Assembly: GCF_001590725.1 (NCBI RefSeq)
Contig: NZ_LQXR01000020.1
Coordinates: 1 to 35,241 of the forward strand
DNA from: Snodgrassella sp. CFCC 13594
GTDB lineage: Bacteria; Pseudomonadota; Gammaproteobacteria; Burkholderiales; Neisseriaceae
Direction: 5' to 3'
Length of the DNA: 35,241 bases
Under the pieces are notes generated by a model. The model did not search any database and was not told where the DNA came from. It saw only the letters and a list, made by a program, of their open reading frames with translations. Made by a program: the position numbers and the translations under genes. This document shows positions 8,474-18,236 of the stretch, piece by piece. Every line of letters begins with the position of its first letter. Position 1 is the stretch's first letter.

Positions 8474-9435
8474 GTAATGAGATGACCCAGCAGAAGCACA
8501 TCACGGTTTTACTGCATGAGGCTGTAGCAGGTTTGCAGGTGCAGGCCAATGGTGTTTATGTGGATGGCACGTTTGGTCGTGGCGGCCACTCACGATTGAT
8601 TTTGTCGCAGCTGGGTGGACACGGTCGCTTGATTGTATTTGATAAAGATCCGCAAGCCATTGCGGTGGCCAATCAGCTGTCAGCAGCGGATGCTCGAATT
8701 ACTGTGGTGCATGATGGCTTTGCTACTTTGGATGTTGCTTTGGCTCGCCTGGGAGTAGAGGCAATTGATGGCGCTTTGTTTGATTTGGGTATCTCATCGC
8801 CGCAAATTGATGAAGCAGCACGCGGTTTCAGTTTTCGATTTGATGCGCCTTTGGATATGCGCATGGACACTACCCGAGGCTTATCGGCGGCACAGTGGTT
8901 GGCCGAAGCTGATGAAAACGACATACATGAGGTGATTAAAAATTATGGTGAAGAGCGGTTTAGTCGCCAGATTGCGCGCACCATTGTGGCGCGGCGAGTT
9001 GAGTCGCCCATTGCTACAACCGGCCAGCTGGCGCGGCTTGTGGCACAAGTCGTCCATACTCGCGAGCGCGGTCAAGACCCAGCAACGCGTACCTTCCAAG
9101 CCATTCGCATCTTCATTAACCGCGAATTGGAAGAAATAGCATCGGTTTTGCCGCAGGCGGTTGAACACTTGAAAGTTGGCGGACGGTTGGCCGTGATTGC
9201 CTTCCACTCGTTGGAAGACCGAATTGTGAAACAATTTATGCATTTGCACAGTAAACCCAAACCATTGCCACGCTGGGCGGTGGTGAAAGAGTCGGAACGA
9301 CCGCAACCGCCGTTGTGTTTGGTGGGTAAAGCGCAAAAACCGAATGCAGAAGAAATAGCCGCCAATCCACGCGCACGCTCTGCTGTTTTGCGAGTCGCTG
9401 AACGCACAACGGGTGCATGGGCAGAACATGAATAA
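8470..9435 (+). CDS. rsmH: 16S rRNA (cytosine1402-N4)-methyltransferase RsmH (MraW)
   Basis: Methylates N4 of C1402 in the decoding centre of 16S rRNA using SAM. The 321-residue protein starts [10 protein letters not shown], followed by the SAM-binding [16 protein letters not shown] and FDKDPQAIA, then [15 protein letters not shown], the [16 protein letters not shown] signature, [13 protein letters not shown], and [17 protein letters not shown] near the end. The start overlaps the mraZ stop by four bases, and the end overlaps ftsL by eight bases, so it is read within the dcw operon. Confidence 0.97.
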   Translation: MSNEMTQQKHITVLLHEAVAGLQVQANGVYVDGTFGRGGHSRLILSQLGGHGRLIVFDKDPQAIAVANQLSAADARITVVHDGFATLDVALARLGVEAIDGALFDLGISSPQIDEAARGFSFRFDAPLDMRMDTTRGLSAAQWLAEADENDIHEVIKNYGEERFSRQIARTIVARRVESPIATTGQLARLVAQVVHTRERGQDPATRTFQAIRIFINRELEEIASVLPQAVEHLKVGGRLAVIAFHSLEDRIVKQFMHLHSKPKPLPRWAVVKESERPQPPLCLVGKAQKPNAEEIAANPRARSAVLRVAERTTGAWAEHE

Positions 9436-9691
9436 ATTAAATGTATTTTTATTGGTGCTGGTGCTGGTGTCGGCTTTTGCAGTGGTAACCGTGCAAGATC
9501 GTTCGCGCCAGTATTTTATTGTTTTGGATAAAGCGCAAAAAGGTGAAGGGGTTTTGAACGATGATTACAGTCGTTTGAAAATCACCCAGGCGAAATTGGC
9601 CAACCATCAGTTTATCCAGCAATCGGCAGCCGAGCAGCAATTGCAGCCACCAACTTTGGCACAGACGCAAATGTTGGTGGTGAAACCGTAA
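9428..9691 (+). CDS. ftsL: Cell division protein FtsL
   Basis: Small bitopic division protein that joins FtsB and FtsQ and helps activate the FtsW-FtsI synthase. The 87 residues have a very short cytoplasmic end (MNKLN), a membrane segment ([17 protein letters not shown]), then a periplasmic heptad-like helix ([30 protein letters not shown]). This matches neisserial FtsL in layout and length. The ATG at 9428 lies inside the rsmH end; an in-frame upstream start (9413) would add MHGQN and is less likely. Confidence 0.92.
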   Translation: MNKLNVFLLVLVLVSAFAVVTVQDRSRQYFIVLDKAQKGEGVLNDDYSRLKITQAKLANHQFIQQSAAEQQLQPPTLAQTQMLVVKP

Positions 9692-9700
9692 CACCCAATC

Positions 9701-9712
9701 AGGCTGCCTGAA
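9701..9712 (+). repeat. DNA uptake sequence
   Basis: Exact AGGCTGCCTGAA in the 49-base gap between ftsL and ftsI. Confidence 0.9.
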
Positions 9713-9740
9713 ATAGGCCAATAGAGCCATTGGAATAATT

Positions 9741-11492
9741 ATGTTGATTAAAAACGATTACAAACCGCGTATGGTAACCCGGCAGGTCAAGCAAGCCAAG
9801 CCGGTGACCACCAATGGCCGTATTGTATTGGTATTGGGGGCTTTGGCCTCAGCATTTGCATTGCTAGTAGGACGTGGCGTGTATTTGCAGACAGAACAGC
9901 ATGCCTTCTTGAAAGAACAAGGTGATCAGCGTTTTGTGCGCACCATTCCGTTGGTAGCCAAAAGAGGGACGGTTACGGATCGCAATGGTTCCGTGTTGGC
10001 AATGAGTGCGCCTGCTGACTCACTCTATGCGATTCCTTCTGCTATGACGCAACTGCCGAGCGATGCACAATTACAGCAATTATCAACACTGATTGATGTG
10101 CCTATAGATACCCTTAAATCGCGCATGAGTGGCAAAAGCCGAGAATTTGTGTACTTGAAGCGGCAATTACCTCCCGAAGTGGCGCAGCAAGTAACGGCGT
10201 TGGGCATTAAAGGTTTGGCTTTCCAGCATGAAAGCAAGCGTCATTACCCCATGGGCGATTTGTTTGCCCACATCATTGGGTTTACCAATATCGATGGTAA
10301 AGGCCAAGAAGGGTTGGAATTGTCGCAGGAAACTATATTGCATGGACGGGATGGCGGTAAAGTTGTGCTGCGCGACAACAAAGGCAATATTGTGGACAGC
10401 ATGGATTCGCCGCGCAATCAACCGCCAGTTAATGGTAAGGACATGGTGTTGTCTCTGGATCAGCGTATTCAGTCTTTGGCCTATGAATCTCTGAATCAAG
10501 CCATGCAAAAACACCAAGCCAGTGCCGGTTCTGTGGTGGTATTGGATGGCAAAACTGGGGAAATTTTGGCGATGGTCAATTCCCCCACTTATGACCCCAA
10601 TAACCCGGGTGCCGCAGACAGCGATCATCGGCGCAACCGTGCTGTAACCGATATGTTGGAGCCGGGCAGCGCCATGAAGCCTTTCGCCATTGCCAAAGCC
10701 ATTAACGAAGGTAAAGTGAAACCCACTACTTGGTTTAACACCTTGTCGTATAAAATTGGGCCCGCGACCGTGCGTGATACCCATGATTACCCTTCTTTGG
10801 ATGTGCGTGGCATTATTCAGAAATCGTCTAATGTGGGCACCAGTAAAATTTCCGCCATGTTTACGCCGGAGCAGATGTATGATTTTTATACTTCAGTGGG
10901 CTTTGGGCGGCGCATGCACTCTGGTTTCCCGGGTGAAACCACGGGATTGGTGCGGGATTGGCATAATTGGCGCCCGATTGAGCAAGCAACCATGTCATTT
11001 GGTTATGGTATTCAAGTCAGCTTGTTGCAATTGGCTCGGGCTTATACTATTTTTACCAATGATGGTGAATTGTTGCCGGTGAGCTTCTTGAAACTGAATA
11101 CGCAGCCACAAGGCATGCCCATTATCAACCCATCAGCAGCCCAAGCCATTCGCCATATGATGATTGCGGTTACCGAACCGGGCGGTACTGGGCAACAAGG
11201 GGCGATTGATGGATTTGACGTGGCCGCCAAAACCGGTACGGCACGGATGTTGGTGGATGGCCGCTATTCCGAGAGCAAACACATGGCGACATTTATTGGA
11301 TTTGCCCCAGCCGATAATCCCCGTGTCATTGTGGCGGTGAATATTCAAAACCCCACTGCCAACGGGTATTATGGTGGTGTGGTATCTGGCCCTGTGTTTC
11401 ATGATGTGATGGCGCAAACTTTGAACGTATTGGGTGTTGCCCCTACCAAACCGTTCAAACAAGCCAAAACCGAACACGTGGCCACACGTTGA
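9741..11492 (+). CDS. ftsI: Septal peptidoglycan transpeptidase FtsI (PBP2, PenA)
   Basis: Class B penicillin-binding protein that cross-links septal peptidoglycan with FtsW. The 583 residues contain a short cytoplasmic end, a membrane anchor at about 27-43, a dimerisation domain with [16 protein letters not shown], and the transpeptidase domain. Its active-site motifs are Ser310-X-X-Lys313 (EPGSAMKPF), Ser362-Ser363-Asn364 and Lys497-Thr498-Gly499. These numbers equal those of gonococcal PenA. The extra Asp typical of penicillin-resistant gonococci is absent at VRDTH (344-348), and position 501 is Ala. In Neisseria the gene is called penA. Intact in this window, unlike murE and murF downstream. 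Confidence 0.97.
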   Translation: MLIKNDYKPRMVTRQVKQAKPVTTNGRIVLVLGALASAFALLVGRGVYLQTEQHAFLKEQGDQRFVRTIPLVAKRGTVTDRNGSVLAMSAPADSLYAIPSAMTQLPSDAQLQQLSTLIDVPIDTLKSRMSGKSREFVYLKRQLPPEVAQQVTALGIKGLAFQHESKRHYPMGDLFAHIIGFTNIDGKGQEGLELSQETILHGRDGGKVVLRDNKGNIVDSMDSPRNQPPVNGKDMVLSLDQRIQSLAYESLNQAMQKHQASAGSVVVLDGKTGEILAMVNSPTYDPNNPGAADSDHRRNRAVTDMLEPGSAMKPFAIAKAINEGKVKPTTWFNTLSYKIGPATVRDTHDYPSLDVRGIIQKSSNVGTSKISAMFTPEQMYDFYTSVGFGRRMHSGFPGETTGLVRDWHNWRPIEQATMSFGYGIQVSLLQLARAYTIFTNDGELLPVSFLKLNTQPQGMPIINPSAAQAIRHMMIAVTEPGGTGQQGAIDGFDVAAKTGTARMLVDGRYSESKHMATFIGFAPADNPRVIVAVNIQNPTANGYYGGVVSGPVFHDVMAQTLNVLGVAPTKPFKQAKTEHVATR

Positions 11493-11496
11493 TTGC

Positions 11497-11528
11497 TTCA
11501 GGCAGCCTTTATGAGCAGGCTGCCTGAA
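11497..11528. repeat. Inverted pair of DNA uptake sequences after ftsI
   Basis: TTCAGGCAGCCT (11497-11508) and AGGCTGCCTGAA (11517-11528) form a perfect 12-bp stem with an 8-base loop, four bases after the ftsI stop. No T run follows, so it is at best a weak or attenuating terminator before murE. Confidence 0.88.
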
Positions 11529-11566
11529 ACCCCATTTGATTTTGATTCAATGAGACTGAATCCGCC

Positions 11567-13065
11567 ATGTTTTCACATCAACAGCCCCTTGCTGATTTCA
11601 TTTTGCCCACTGACGTTTTGGCTCAAGTGGCGGGCCGTACACTGCATGTAGACAGTCGCCAGGTTAAACCTGGTGATGTTTTTGTGGCGTGCCAAGGGGA
11701 ATACACAGACGGGCGCCAATACATTTCAGCAGCCATCAATAATGGGGCTGCTTTTGTGTTTTGGGATCGTGACAATGATTATGAGTGGCCAGCAGATGAG
11801 TCGGTGCCCAATTTGGGCGTGGCCGATTTGCGTCGTCGTGCAGGCTTAGTGGCGGCGGCTTGTTATGGTTACCCTGGTAATCAGCTCACTGTTTGGGGCG
11901 TGACCGGTACCAATGGTAAGACTTCGGTTAGCCAGTGGCTGGCGCAAGCGGCGGATTTGTTGTGTCAACCCTGTGCCATCATGGGTACCGTGGGAAATGG
12001 TTATTGGCAACATTTGCAGGCCAGCGCCAATACCACGATGGATGCGGTATCCAATCAGACATGGCTGCGTCATTTTCTGACCGATGGTGCGCGCATCGTT
12101 TCGATGGAGGTGTCTAGTCATGGATTGGATCAAAGTCGAGTGGTCGGCGTACCCTTTACAACGGCGGTGTTCACCAATCTGACACGGGATCATTTGGATT
12201 ACCATGGTGACATGGCTCATTATGGTGCGTGCAAAGCCAAATTGTTTTATTGGGATGGTTTGCAGCACGCCATCATCAATGTGGATGATGAATTTGGCCA
12301 AACCTTGGCTGAAAAAGTGCGGGCGGGTACTTTATCCACCGCGGTCTATGGCTATGGGTTTAGTGATGAGGCGGATATCCGGATTGATGCTTTTCAGGCA
12401 TCACCCACGGGTATGCAGGTGCATTTGGACACCCCTTGGGGCTGTGGTGTGGTGCATACACATCTGTTGGGGCGGTTTAATGCCCAAAATTTAGCCGCTT
12501 GCGTGGGCGTGTTGTGTGCTCATGGATTTGGTTTTGAAGAAGTGCTGCGGGTATTGGCACAAATTCGTCCCGCTACAGGTCGTATGGATTGCATCATGGG
12601 CGATCACCAACCGTTGGTGGTGGTGGATTATGCGCATACACCCGATGCCTTAGAAAAAGCATTGGCTACGTTGCAGGAAATCAAACCCCATAATGGCCGA
12701 TTGTGGTGTGTATTTGGCTGCGGCGGTAACCGCGATCGTGGCAAACGCCCGTTAATGGGTGCAGCTGCTGTAGCCGGTGCTGATTGTGTGGTGGTGACCA
12801 GTGACAATCCGCGTATGGAAGAGCCGCAAAGCATCATTCAAGATATTTTGCCTGCGGTACCGACGCCTGAGTTAATTGAGCCCGATCGGCCCGCGCCATT
12901 GAATACACAGTTACCCATGCAGATGAGCACGACATAGTGCTGATTGCCGGCAAAGGACATGAAACCTACCAGGATGTGGGCGGTGAAAAGCATCATTTTT
13001 CTGATTTTGAAGTGGCGAGGGCCGCTTTGGCGCAACGAGCATCGGCATTATCCAGCGGCCACTAA
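11567..13065 (+). CDS. murE: UDP-MurNAc-L-Ala-D-Glu:meso-DAP ligase MurE, frameshifted near 12889
   Basis: Adds the third stem-peptide residue in peptidoglycan synthesis, in the cytoplasm, using ATP. Visible: DSRQVKPGDVFVA (UDP-binding N-domain), the ATP loop GTNGKTS at 114-120, ASANTTMDA, EVSSHGLDQSR, HTPDALEKAL, GCGGNRDRGKRPLM and DNPRMEEP at 413-420. The DNPR motif marks meso-diaminopimelate as substrate. The first frame breaks after EPDR and stops at 12937. The true end (AIEYTVTHADEHDIVLIAGK to ASALSSGH) follows in another frame to 13065. One missing base in GATCGGCCCGCG explains this; repaired length is 499 residues. Confidence 0.93.
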
Positions 13066-13076
13066 GGCTGCCTGAA
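13065..13076 (+). repeat. DNA uptake sequence at the murE stop
   Basis: Exact AGGCTGCCTGAA whose first base is the last base of the murE TAA. It fills most of the 24-base murE-murF gap. Confidence 0.9.
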
Positions 13077-13089
13077 AGAGATTGAGATC

Positions 13090-14450
13090 ATGGCACAATT
13101 GGACTTGGCCTTTATTTATCAAACATTTGGTACAGCGCTGAACTTAGCCAATGCACCAGTCAAACGCGTGGTCATCGATAGTCGCGACATACGGCCAGGT
13201 GATGTATTTGTGGCGCTCAAGGGTGAGCGGTTTGATGCGCATGATTTTGTCGATGAAGTCATCGCTCAAGGTGCTGCTTTGTGTTTGGTAAGTAGGGCGG
13301 ATTGCCTCACCAAAGCTCGGTGCCTTCCTGTGGACGATACTGAAAAAGCTTGGGTCAATTGGCCCGTGCTTGGCGTTTGGCGGTAAATCCAGCGCTCACC
13401 GTTTTTGGCATCACAGGCTCGGCCGGCAAAACCACGGTGAAAGAAATGCTGGCGTGTATTTTGCGTGATTTTGCTGGTAGCGATGCGGTGTTGGCCACTG
13501 CAGGCAACTTCAATAACCACATCGGTCTGCCTTTGACCTTGTTAAAATTGGAATCACAGCATCGGTTTGCGGTGATTGAGATGGGCATGAGCCACTTTGG
13601 CGAGCTGGCTTATTTAACTCGTTTGGCTTGCCCAGATTTTGCTTTGGTCAACAACGCTTTGCGCGCGCACGTGGGCTGTGGATTTGATGGCGTGGCCGAT
13701 ATTGCTCGGGCCAAAAGTGAAATCTATCAAGGCCTAGACACCCAGGGTATGGGTTTCGTGCCTGTTGATGACAGTCAAGCCAGTTTGTTTCAGGCAGCCT
13801 TGACGGGTCATCGCAGTCAAACTTTTGGGGTAGAGCAGGGGACGGTTCATGCCAGTAATATTGAATTGGCGCCTTTAAGCGTCGCATTTGATTTGTGTGC
13901 CCCAGAAGGCATGATACGGGTATCGCTACCGGTGCCTGGGCGACACATGGTGCACAACGCCGTGGCCGCTGCTGCGCTGGCTTTGGCCGCTGCTGTTCCT
14001 TTGGTCGACATTGCGCATGCGTTGGCACATTTTGCCAATGCGAAAGGGCGTTTGCAGCAAAAACACAGTATTCATGGGGCCTTGGTGATTGATGATACTT
14101 ACAATGCCAATCCCGATGCCTATAAAGCCGCCATTGATGTATTGGCAGCCTTTGCACCACCTCGGGTGTTGGTGATGGGCGCGATTGGCGAATTGGGGGA
14201 TAATGCCCCCGCCTTGCACGCCGAAGTGGGCGCCTATGCCAAAGCGCGCGGTATTGACACGGCTTTATTTGTGGGGGATGACGCGCGTTATGCGGCTGAA
14301 GCCTATGGTGCCGACAGAGCCTATTTTTCAGATAAAAAATCGCTGATTATGGCTTTGGCTGATGTGGATCATGCGGGTGCCACTATTTTGGTGAAAGGGT
14401 CGCGATTCATGAAAATGGAAGAAATAGTGGCCGCGTTGGTGTCGCAATAA
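13090..14450 (+). CDS. murF: UDP-MurNAc-tripeptide--D-Ala-D-Ala ligase MurF, frameshifted near 13351
   Basis: Adds D-Ala-D-Ala to complete the UDP-MurNAc pentapeptide. The first frame carries the N-domain (DSRDIRPGDVFVALKGERFDAHDF) and then runs off after PVDDTEKA, stopping at 13386. The second frame carries GQLARAWRLAVNP, the ATP loop GSAGKTTVKEML, TAGNFNNHIGLPLTLL, EMGMSHFGE, NNALRAHVG, DDTYNANPDA and GAIGELGD, and ends at 14450. A missing T in AAAGCTTGGGT (expected GCTTTGGGT, A-L-G) near 13351 joins them. The repaired length is 453 residues, typical for neisserial MurF. A DUS at 13789 encodes FQAA in frame. Confidence 0.93.
13789..13800 (-). repeat. DNA uptake sequence inside murF
   Basis: Exact TTCAGGCAGCCT, translated in the murF frame as FQAA. 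Confidence 0.9.
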
Positions 14451-14491
14451 GCATCGCTAATTGGGGCATAAATCCTTAAAATACGCATTTT

Positions 14492-14512
14492 GCTTTCAGA
14501 CAGCCTGAAAGC
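14492..14512. repeat. DUS-like hairpin between murF and mraY
   Basis: GCTTTCAG / CTGAAAGC stem (8 bp) with a 5-base loop. Bases 14495-14506 are a one-mismatch uptake sequence (TTCAGACAGCCT). No T run follows. Confidence 0.55.
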
Positions 14513-14565
14513 CTGTTACCAATCGACAACCGTTGCGGCCGGGTGGCCGCTACAAGGAAAACAAC

Positions 14566-15649
14566 ATGTTATTGTGGTTAGCCGAATTGTTTCATTACTG
14601 GGTCAGCGGTTTTCATTTGTTCCAGTACACCACGTTTCGTGCGGTGATGGCTGCCTTAACCTCGTTGGCATTTAGCCTGATGCTGGGGCCGTGGACCATT
14701 CGTAAATTAACTGAACTCAAAGTCGGGCAGGCGGTTCGTCGCGATGGCCCGCAAACGCATTTGGTGAAAACCGGCACCCCCACGATGGGGGGGACGTTGA
14801 TTTTGATGGCGATTACGGTGTCCACATTACTGTGGGCCAATCTGGCCAATCCTTATGTATGGATTTTGTTGGCGGTGATGCTCAGTACCGGCGCTTTGGG
14901 CTTTTATGACGACTGGAAAAAAGTGGTTTATAAAGACCCGCATGGGGTGTCAGCTAAGTTCAAAATGGTGTGGCAGTCTGCCGTGGCTTTGGCCGCTGGT
15001 TTGTTTTTGTTTTTTGTGGCGCATTTGTCGAATACCACCACGTTTATCGTGCCTTTCTTCAAAGAAATTGCCTACCCTTTGGGTGCGGCGGGTTTTGTGG
15101 TGCTGACCTATTTTGTGATTGTGGGCACATCCAATGCGGTCAATCTTACCGATGGTAGATGGGTTGGCGGCTTTGCCGGTGGTATTGGTGTCTGGCGGGT
15201 TGGCCATTTTTGCGTATGCCAGCGGCCATGCTGAATTTGCGCGTTACCTGCAGTTGCCGCACGTGATCGGGGCCAATGAGGTGGTGGTATTTTGCGCCGC
15301 CATGTGTGGTGCTTGTTTGGGTTTTCTGTGGTTTAACGCTTACCCGGCCCAGGTATTTATGGGTGATGTGGGGGCGTTGGCCTTGGGTGCTGCCTTGGGT
15401 ACGGTGGCGGTGATTGTGCGCCAAGAAATCGTATTGGTGATTATGGGGGGGTTGTTTGTGGTGGAGGCCTTGTCGGTGATGCTGCAAGTAGGCTCGTACA
15501 AAACCCGTCATAAACGCATTTTCTTGATGGCACCGATACACCATCACTTCGAACAAAAAGGCTGGAAAGAAACGCAGGTGGTGGTGCGTTTTTGGATCAT
15601 TACCATGATTTTGGTTTTGGTGGGTTTGAGCTCATTGAAAATCCGCTAA
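14566..15649 (+). CDS. mraY: Phospho-MurNAc-pentapeptide transferase MraY, frameshifted near 15157
   Basis: Integral membrane enzyme that transfers phospho-MurNAc-pentapeptide to undecaprenyl phosphate, giving lipid I. Family motifs seen: [29 protein letters not shown], the catalytic FYDDWKK pair of Asp, [28 protein letters not shown] and the His cluster [12 protein letters not shown]. The invariant NLTDGLDGLA is broken: the sequence reads GATGGTAGATGGG, two bases short of GAT-GGT-Leu-GAT-GGG. The frame before runs on to 15234 with unrelated residues; the true end continues to 15649. The repaired protein is 361 residues, the usual length. ATG 14566 has AAGGAA upstream. Confidence 0.93.
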
Positions 15650-15670
15650 AGCGTCATACGGGCAGCATTG

Positions 15671-15682
15671 AGGTTGCCTGAA
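15671..15682 (+). repeat. Variant DNA uptake sequence before murD
   Basis: AGGTTGCCTGAA, one mismatch from simDUS, just upstream of the murD ribosome site. Confidence 0.5.
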
Positions 15683-15695
15683 AAGGAATTTGGCC

Positions 15696-17057
15696 ATGAT
15701 GGATTGGCACAATAAACGTATTTTGGTAGTGGGTTTGGGTGGCACGGGCATGTCGATGCTGGCGTTTTTTACCCAGGCAGGTGCTCAGGTGGCGGGCTAT
15801 GATGAAAAATTAAATGATGAGCAGGCCAAGGCTGTGGTCAGCCGCTTTGCCGGCATGCCGTTGTTTTCAGGCAGCCTGGGTGAAACGCTGGCGGATCAGC
15901 ATTATGACGTGTTGGCGCTGAGCCCAGGCGTGAGCCAACGCCAAGCACCGATTGCTGCATTTAAGGCTGCTGGTGGGCGAGTTTTGGGCGACGTGGAAGT
16001 ATTCGCTGATTTGCTTTCTGGCCACGAGTCGCGCCAGAACAATAAGATCATCGCCATCACTGGTGCCAATGGTAAAACCACCACCACTAGTTTAGTGGGT
16101 TTTTTGTGTGAACGCTGTGGTTTGGATACCGTGGTGGCGGGTAACATTGGCACGCCTGTATTGGATGCCTATCTGGCCCGAGCGGGGAAACCTGCGGATG
16201 TGTGGGTATTGGAATTGTCCAGTTTTCAGTTGGAAACCACTGCGCATCTCAATGCCAGCGTGGCCACGGTGTTGAATATTTCCGAAGACCATTTGGATCG
16301 ATACGATGATTTACTCGATTACGCTCATGCCAAAGACCGCATTTTCCGAGGCAATGCCATCCAAGTATTGAATGCCGATGATTTTTTTTGCCAGGCGATG
16401 ACTCGCCGTGGCCGCGAAGTGAAATGGTTTTCGCTCAAGAAATCCACTGATTATTGGCTCAATAATGGTGTGTTGAGCGCTGCTGACAAGCCTCTGCTGG
16501 CTCAATCTGCGATTCAGTTACAAGGCACCCACAATGCCGCCAATGTATTGGTGGCCTTGGCTTTGTGTGAAGCCATTGGTTTGCCGCGCGCCGAATTGTT
16601 GCAGCATGTCCGCGATTTTAAAGGTTTGCCGCATCGGGTTGAGAAAGTGGCCGAAGTGGCTGATGTTACCTACATTGATGATTCCAAGGGCACCAATGTG
16701 GGTGCCACTTGTGCGGCCTTGGTGGGTTTGGATAAACCGATTGTGTTGATTGCGGGTGGTCAAGGCAAAGGTCAGGATTTTTCACCCCTTCAGGCAGCCT
16801 TGCATGGCAAAGCGCGCGCGGTATTGTTAATTGGGGTTGATGGTCATCAAGTGGGTGATGCGCTGGTTGAGGCAACTTATCCAGTGGAGTATTTTCCCAC
16901 CTTGGAAGAAGCCACTCGACGCGCCCATGCATTAGCCCATGCGGGTGATATTGTGTTGCTCAGTCCTGCTTGCGCCAGTTATGACATGTTCCACGGCTAT
17001 GCACACCGCAGCCAAGTGTTCATCGATACCGTGCAACAATTGCAGGCAGCCTCATGA
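15696..17057 (+). CDS. murD: UDP-MurNAc-L-alanine--D-glutamate ligase MurD
   Basis: Adds D-Glu to UDP-MurNAc-L-Ala. The 453-residue protein begins [20 protein letters not shown]. It has LALSPGV, the ATP loop GANGKTTTT at 123-131, [29 protein letters not shown], the [12 protein letters not shown] segment, the GLPHRVE motif, [20 protein letters not shown] and [13 protein letters not shown] chose the ATG at 15696 with AGGAA 7 bases upstream; a TTG six bases earlier is in frame but less likely. The stop overlaps the ftsW start (ATGA). Two uptake sequences lie inside the gene, and the last codons fall in a near-match (17041-17052). Confidence 0.97.
   Translation: MMDWHNKRILVVGLGGTGMSMLAFFTQAGAQVAGYDEKLNDEQAKAVVSRFAGMPLFSGSLGETLADQHYDVLALSPGVSQRQAPIAAFKAAGGRVLGDVEVFADLLSGHESRQNNKIIAITGANGKTTTTSLVGFLCERCGLDTVVAGNIGTPVLDAYLARAGKPADVWVLELSSFQLETTAHLNASVATVLNISEDHLDRYDDLLDYAHAKDRIFRGNAIQVLNADDFFCQAMTRRGREVKWFSLKKSTDYWLNNGVLSAADKPLLAQSAIQLQGTHNAANVLVALALCEAIGLPRAELLQHVRDFKGLPHRVEKVAEVADVTYIDDSKGTNVGATCAALVGLDKPIVLIAGGQGKGQDFSPLQAALHGKARAVLLIGVDGHQVGDALVEATYPVEYFPTLEEATRRAHALAHAGDIVLLSPACASYDMFHGYAHRSQVFIDTVQQLQAAS
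15866..15877 (-). repeat. DNA uptake sequence inside murD
   Basis: Exact TTCAGGCAGCCT. It is translated as SGSL in murD, a different frame from most intragenic copies here. Confidence 0.9.
16789..16800 (-). repeat. DNA uptake sequence inside murD
   Basis: Exact TTCAGGCAGCCT, translated as LQAA in murD. Confidence 0.9.
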
Positions 17058-18207
17058 TTACCGAATCACGTTTGCTGGATCGCAAGTTATTGCGTCGCGG
17101 TGATACCATGGATCAGTCGTTGCTGTGGATGGTGTTGCTGATGGTTTGTTTCAGCTTGGTCATGGTGTATTCCGCGTCCATTGCCTATGCCGCGCATGAC
17201 GGTGGCAGCCAGTATTTTTACTTGATTCGGCAGGCAGCATTTTTGGTCAGTGGGGGGCTATTGGGCGCTATTGCGTTTCGTGTGCCTATGCGGACATGGA
17301 AAAAAGCCACGCCGATTATTTTGGCAGTGTCAGTCATTTTGTTGATTGCGGTTTTGGGTGTGGGTCGAGAAATCAATGGCGCGCGCCGATGGATACACCT
17401 TGGGCCGATTAATGTGCAGCCCACAGAAATTTTTAAATTGGCGATTATTTTGTATTTGTCGAGTTTTTTTACGCGGCGCGCAGAAGTGTTGAAGCAGTTT
17501 AAAAAAGTGTGGTTTGCCGCCATTCCTGTGGGTATTGGCTTGGCTTTAATCATGATGGAACCTGATTTCGGTTCTTTTGTCGTGGTTTCGGTGATTGCGG
17601 TGGGTTTGCTGTTTTTAGCGGGGTTGCCATTTAAATGGTTTACGGCCGTGGTGGCTATTGGCGTGGCGGCTATGGTGATGTTGATTGTGTTTGAACCCTA
17701 TCGCATGGCGCGTGTTACAGCGTTCTTGGATCCGTGGCAAGATCCTTTGGGTAAAGGATACCAATTAACACATTCGTTGATGGCTATCGGTCGTGGTGGT
17801 TGGTTTGGGGTTGGTTTGGGAGCGAGTTTGGAAAAGCGCTTTTATCTACCAGAAGCCCATACCGATTTCATTTTGGCCGTTATTGGCGAAGAATTTGGCT
17901 TCATGGGTATTTTGGCGCTGATATGTTGCTACGTATGGCTGGTGGTGCGGGCTTTTTCCATCGGTAAACAGGCGCGCGATTTGGAATTATTCTATGGTGC
18001 GTTTGTGGCCAAAGGCATTGGTATTTGGCTTGGCATACAGAGTTTTTTCAATATTGGTGTGAATATTGGCCTACTGCCACTAAAGGCCTGACTTTGCCGC
18101 TGATGTCGTATGGTGGTTCGGCGGTGATGGTGATGCTGGTGTGCATGGGCTTGCTCATGCGTGTGGATTATGAAAACCGCCGCGTCATGCGTGGTTTTAA
18201 AGTGTGA
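17054..18207 (+). CDS. ftsW: Septal peptidoglycan glycosyltransferase FtsW, frameshifted near 18079
   Basis: SEDS-family polymerase that makes septal glycan strands from lipid II with FtsI. About ten membrane segments are visible, with family motifs [63 protein letters not shown] and [20 protein letters not shown], the last carrying the catalytic-type Asp. The frame fails after [10 protein letters not shown] and stops at 18091. The expected [15 protein letters not shown] continues in another frame to 18207. One base is missing in CTGCCACTAAAGG near 18079 (expected P-T-K). The repaired length is 384 residues. Confidence 0.93.
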
Positions 18208-18213
18208 ATGGGT

Positions 18214-18225
18214 TTCAGGCAGCCT
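18214..18225 (-). repeat. DNA uptake sequence between ftsW and murG
   Basis: Exact TTCAGGCAGCCT. The following GAGGA is the murG ribosome site. Confidence 0.9.
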
Positions 18226-18236
18226 GAGGAACAAAC

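Noticed and set aside
14492..14512. Hairpin before mraY as a terminator
   Set aside because: The stem is only 8 bp without a T tract and lies inside the operon. It looks like a decayed uptake sequence.
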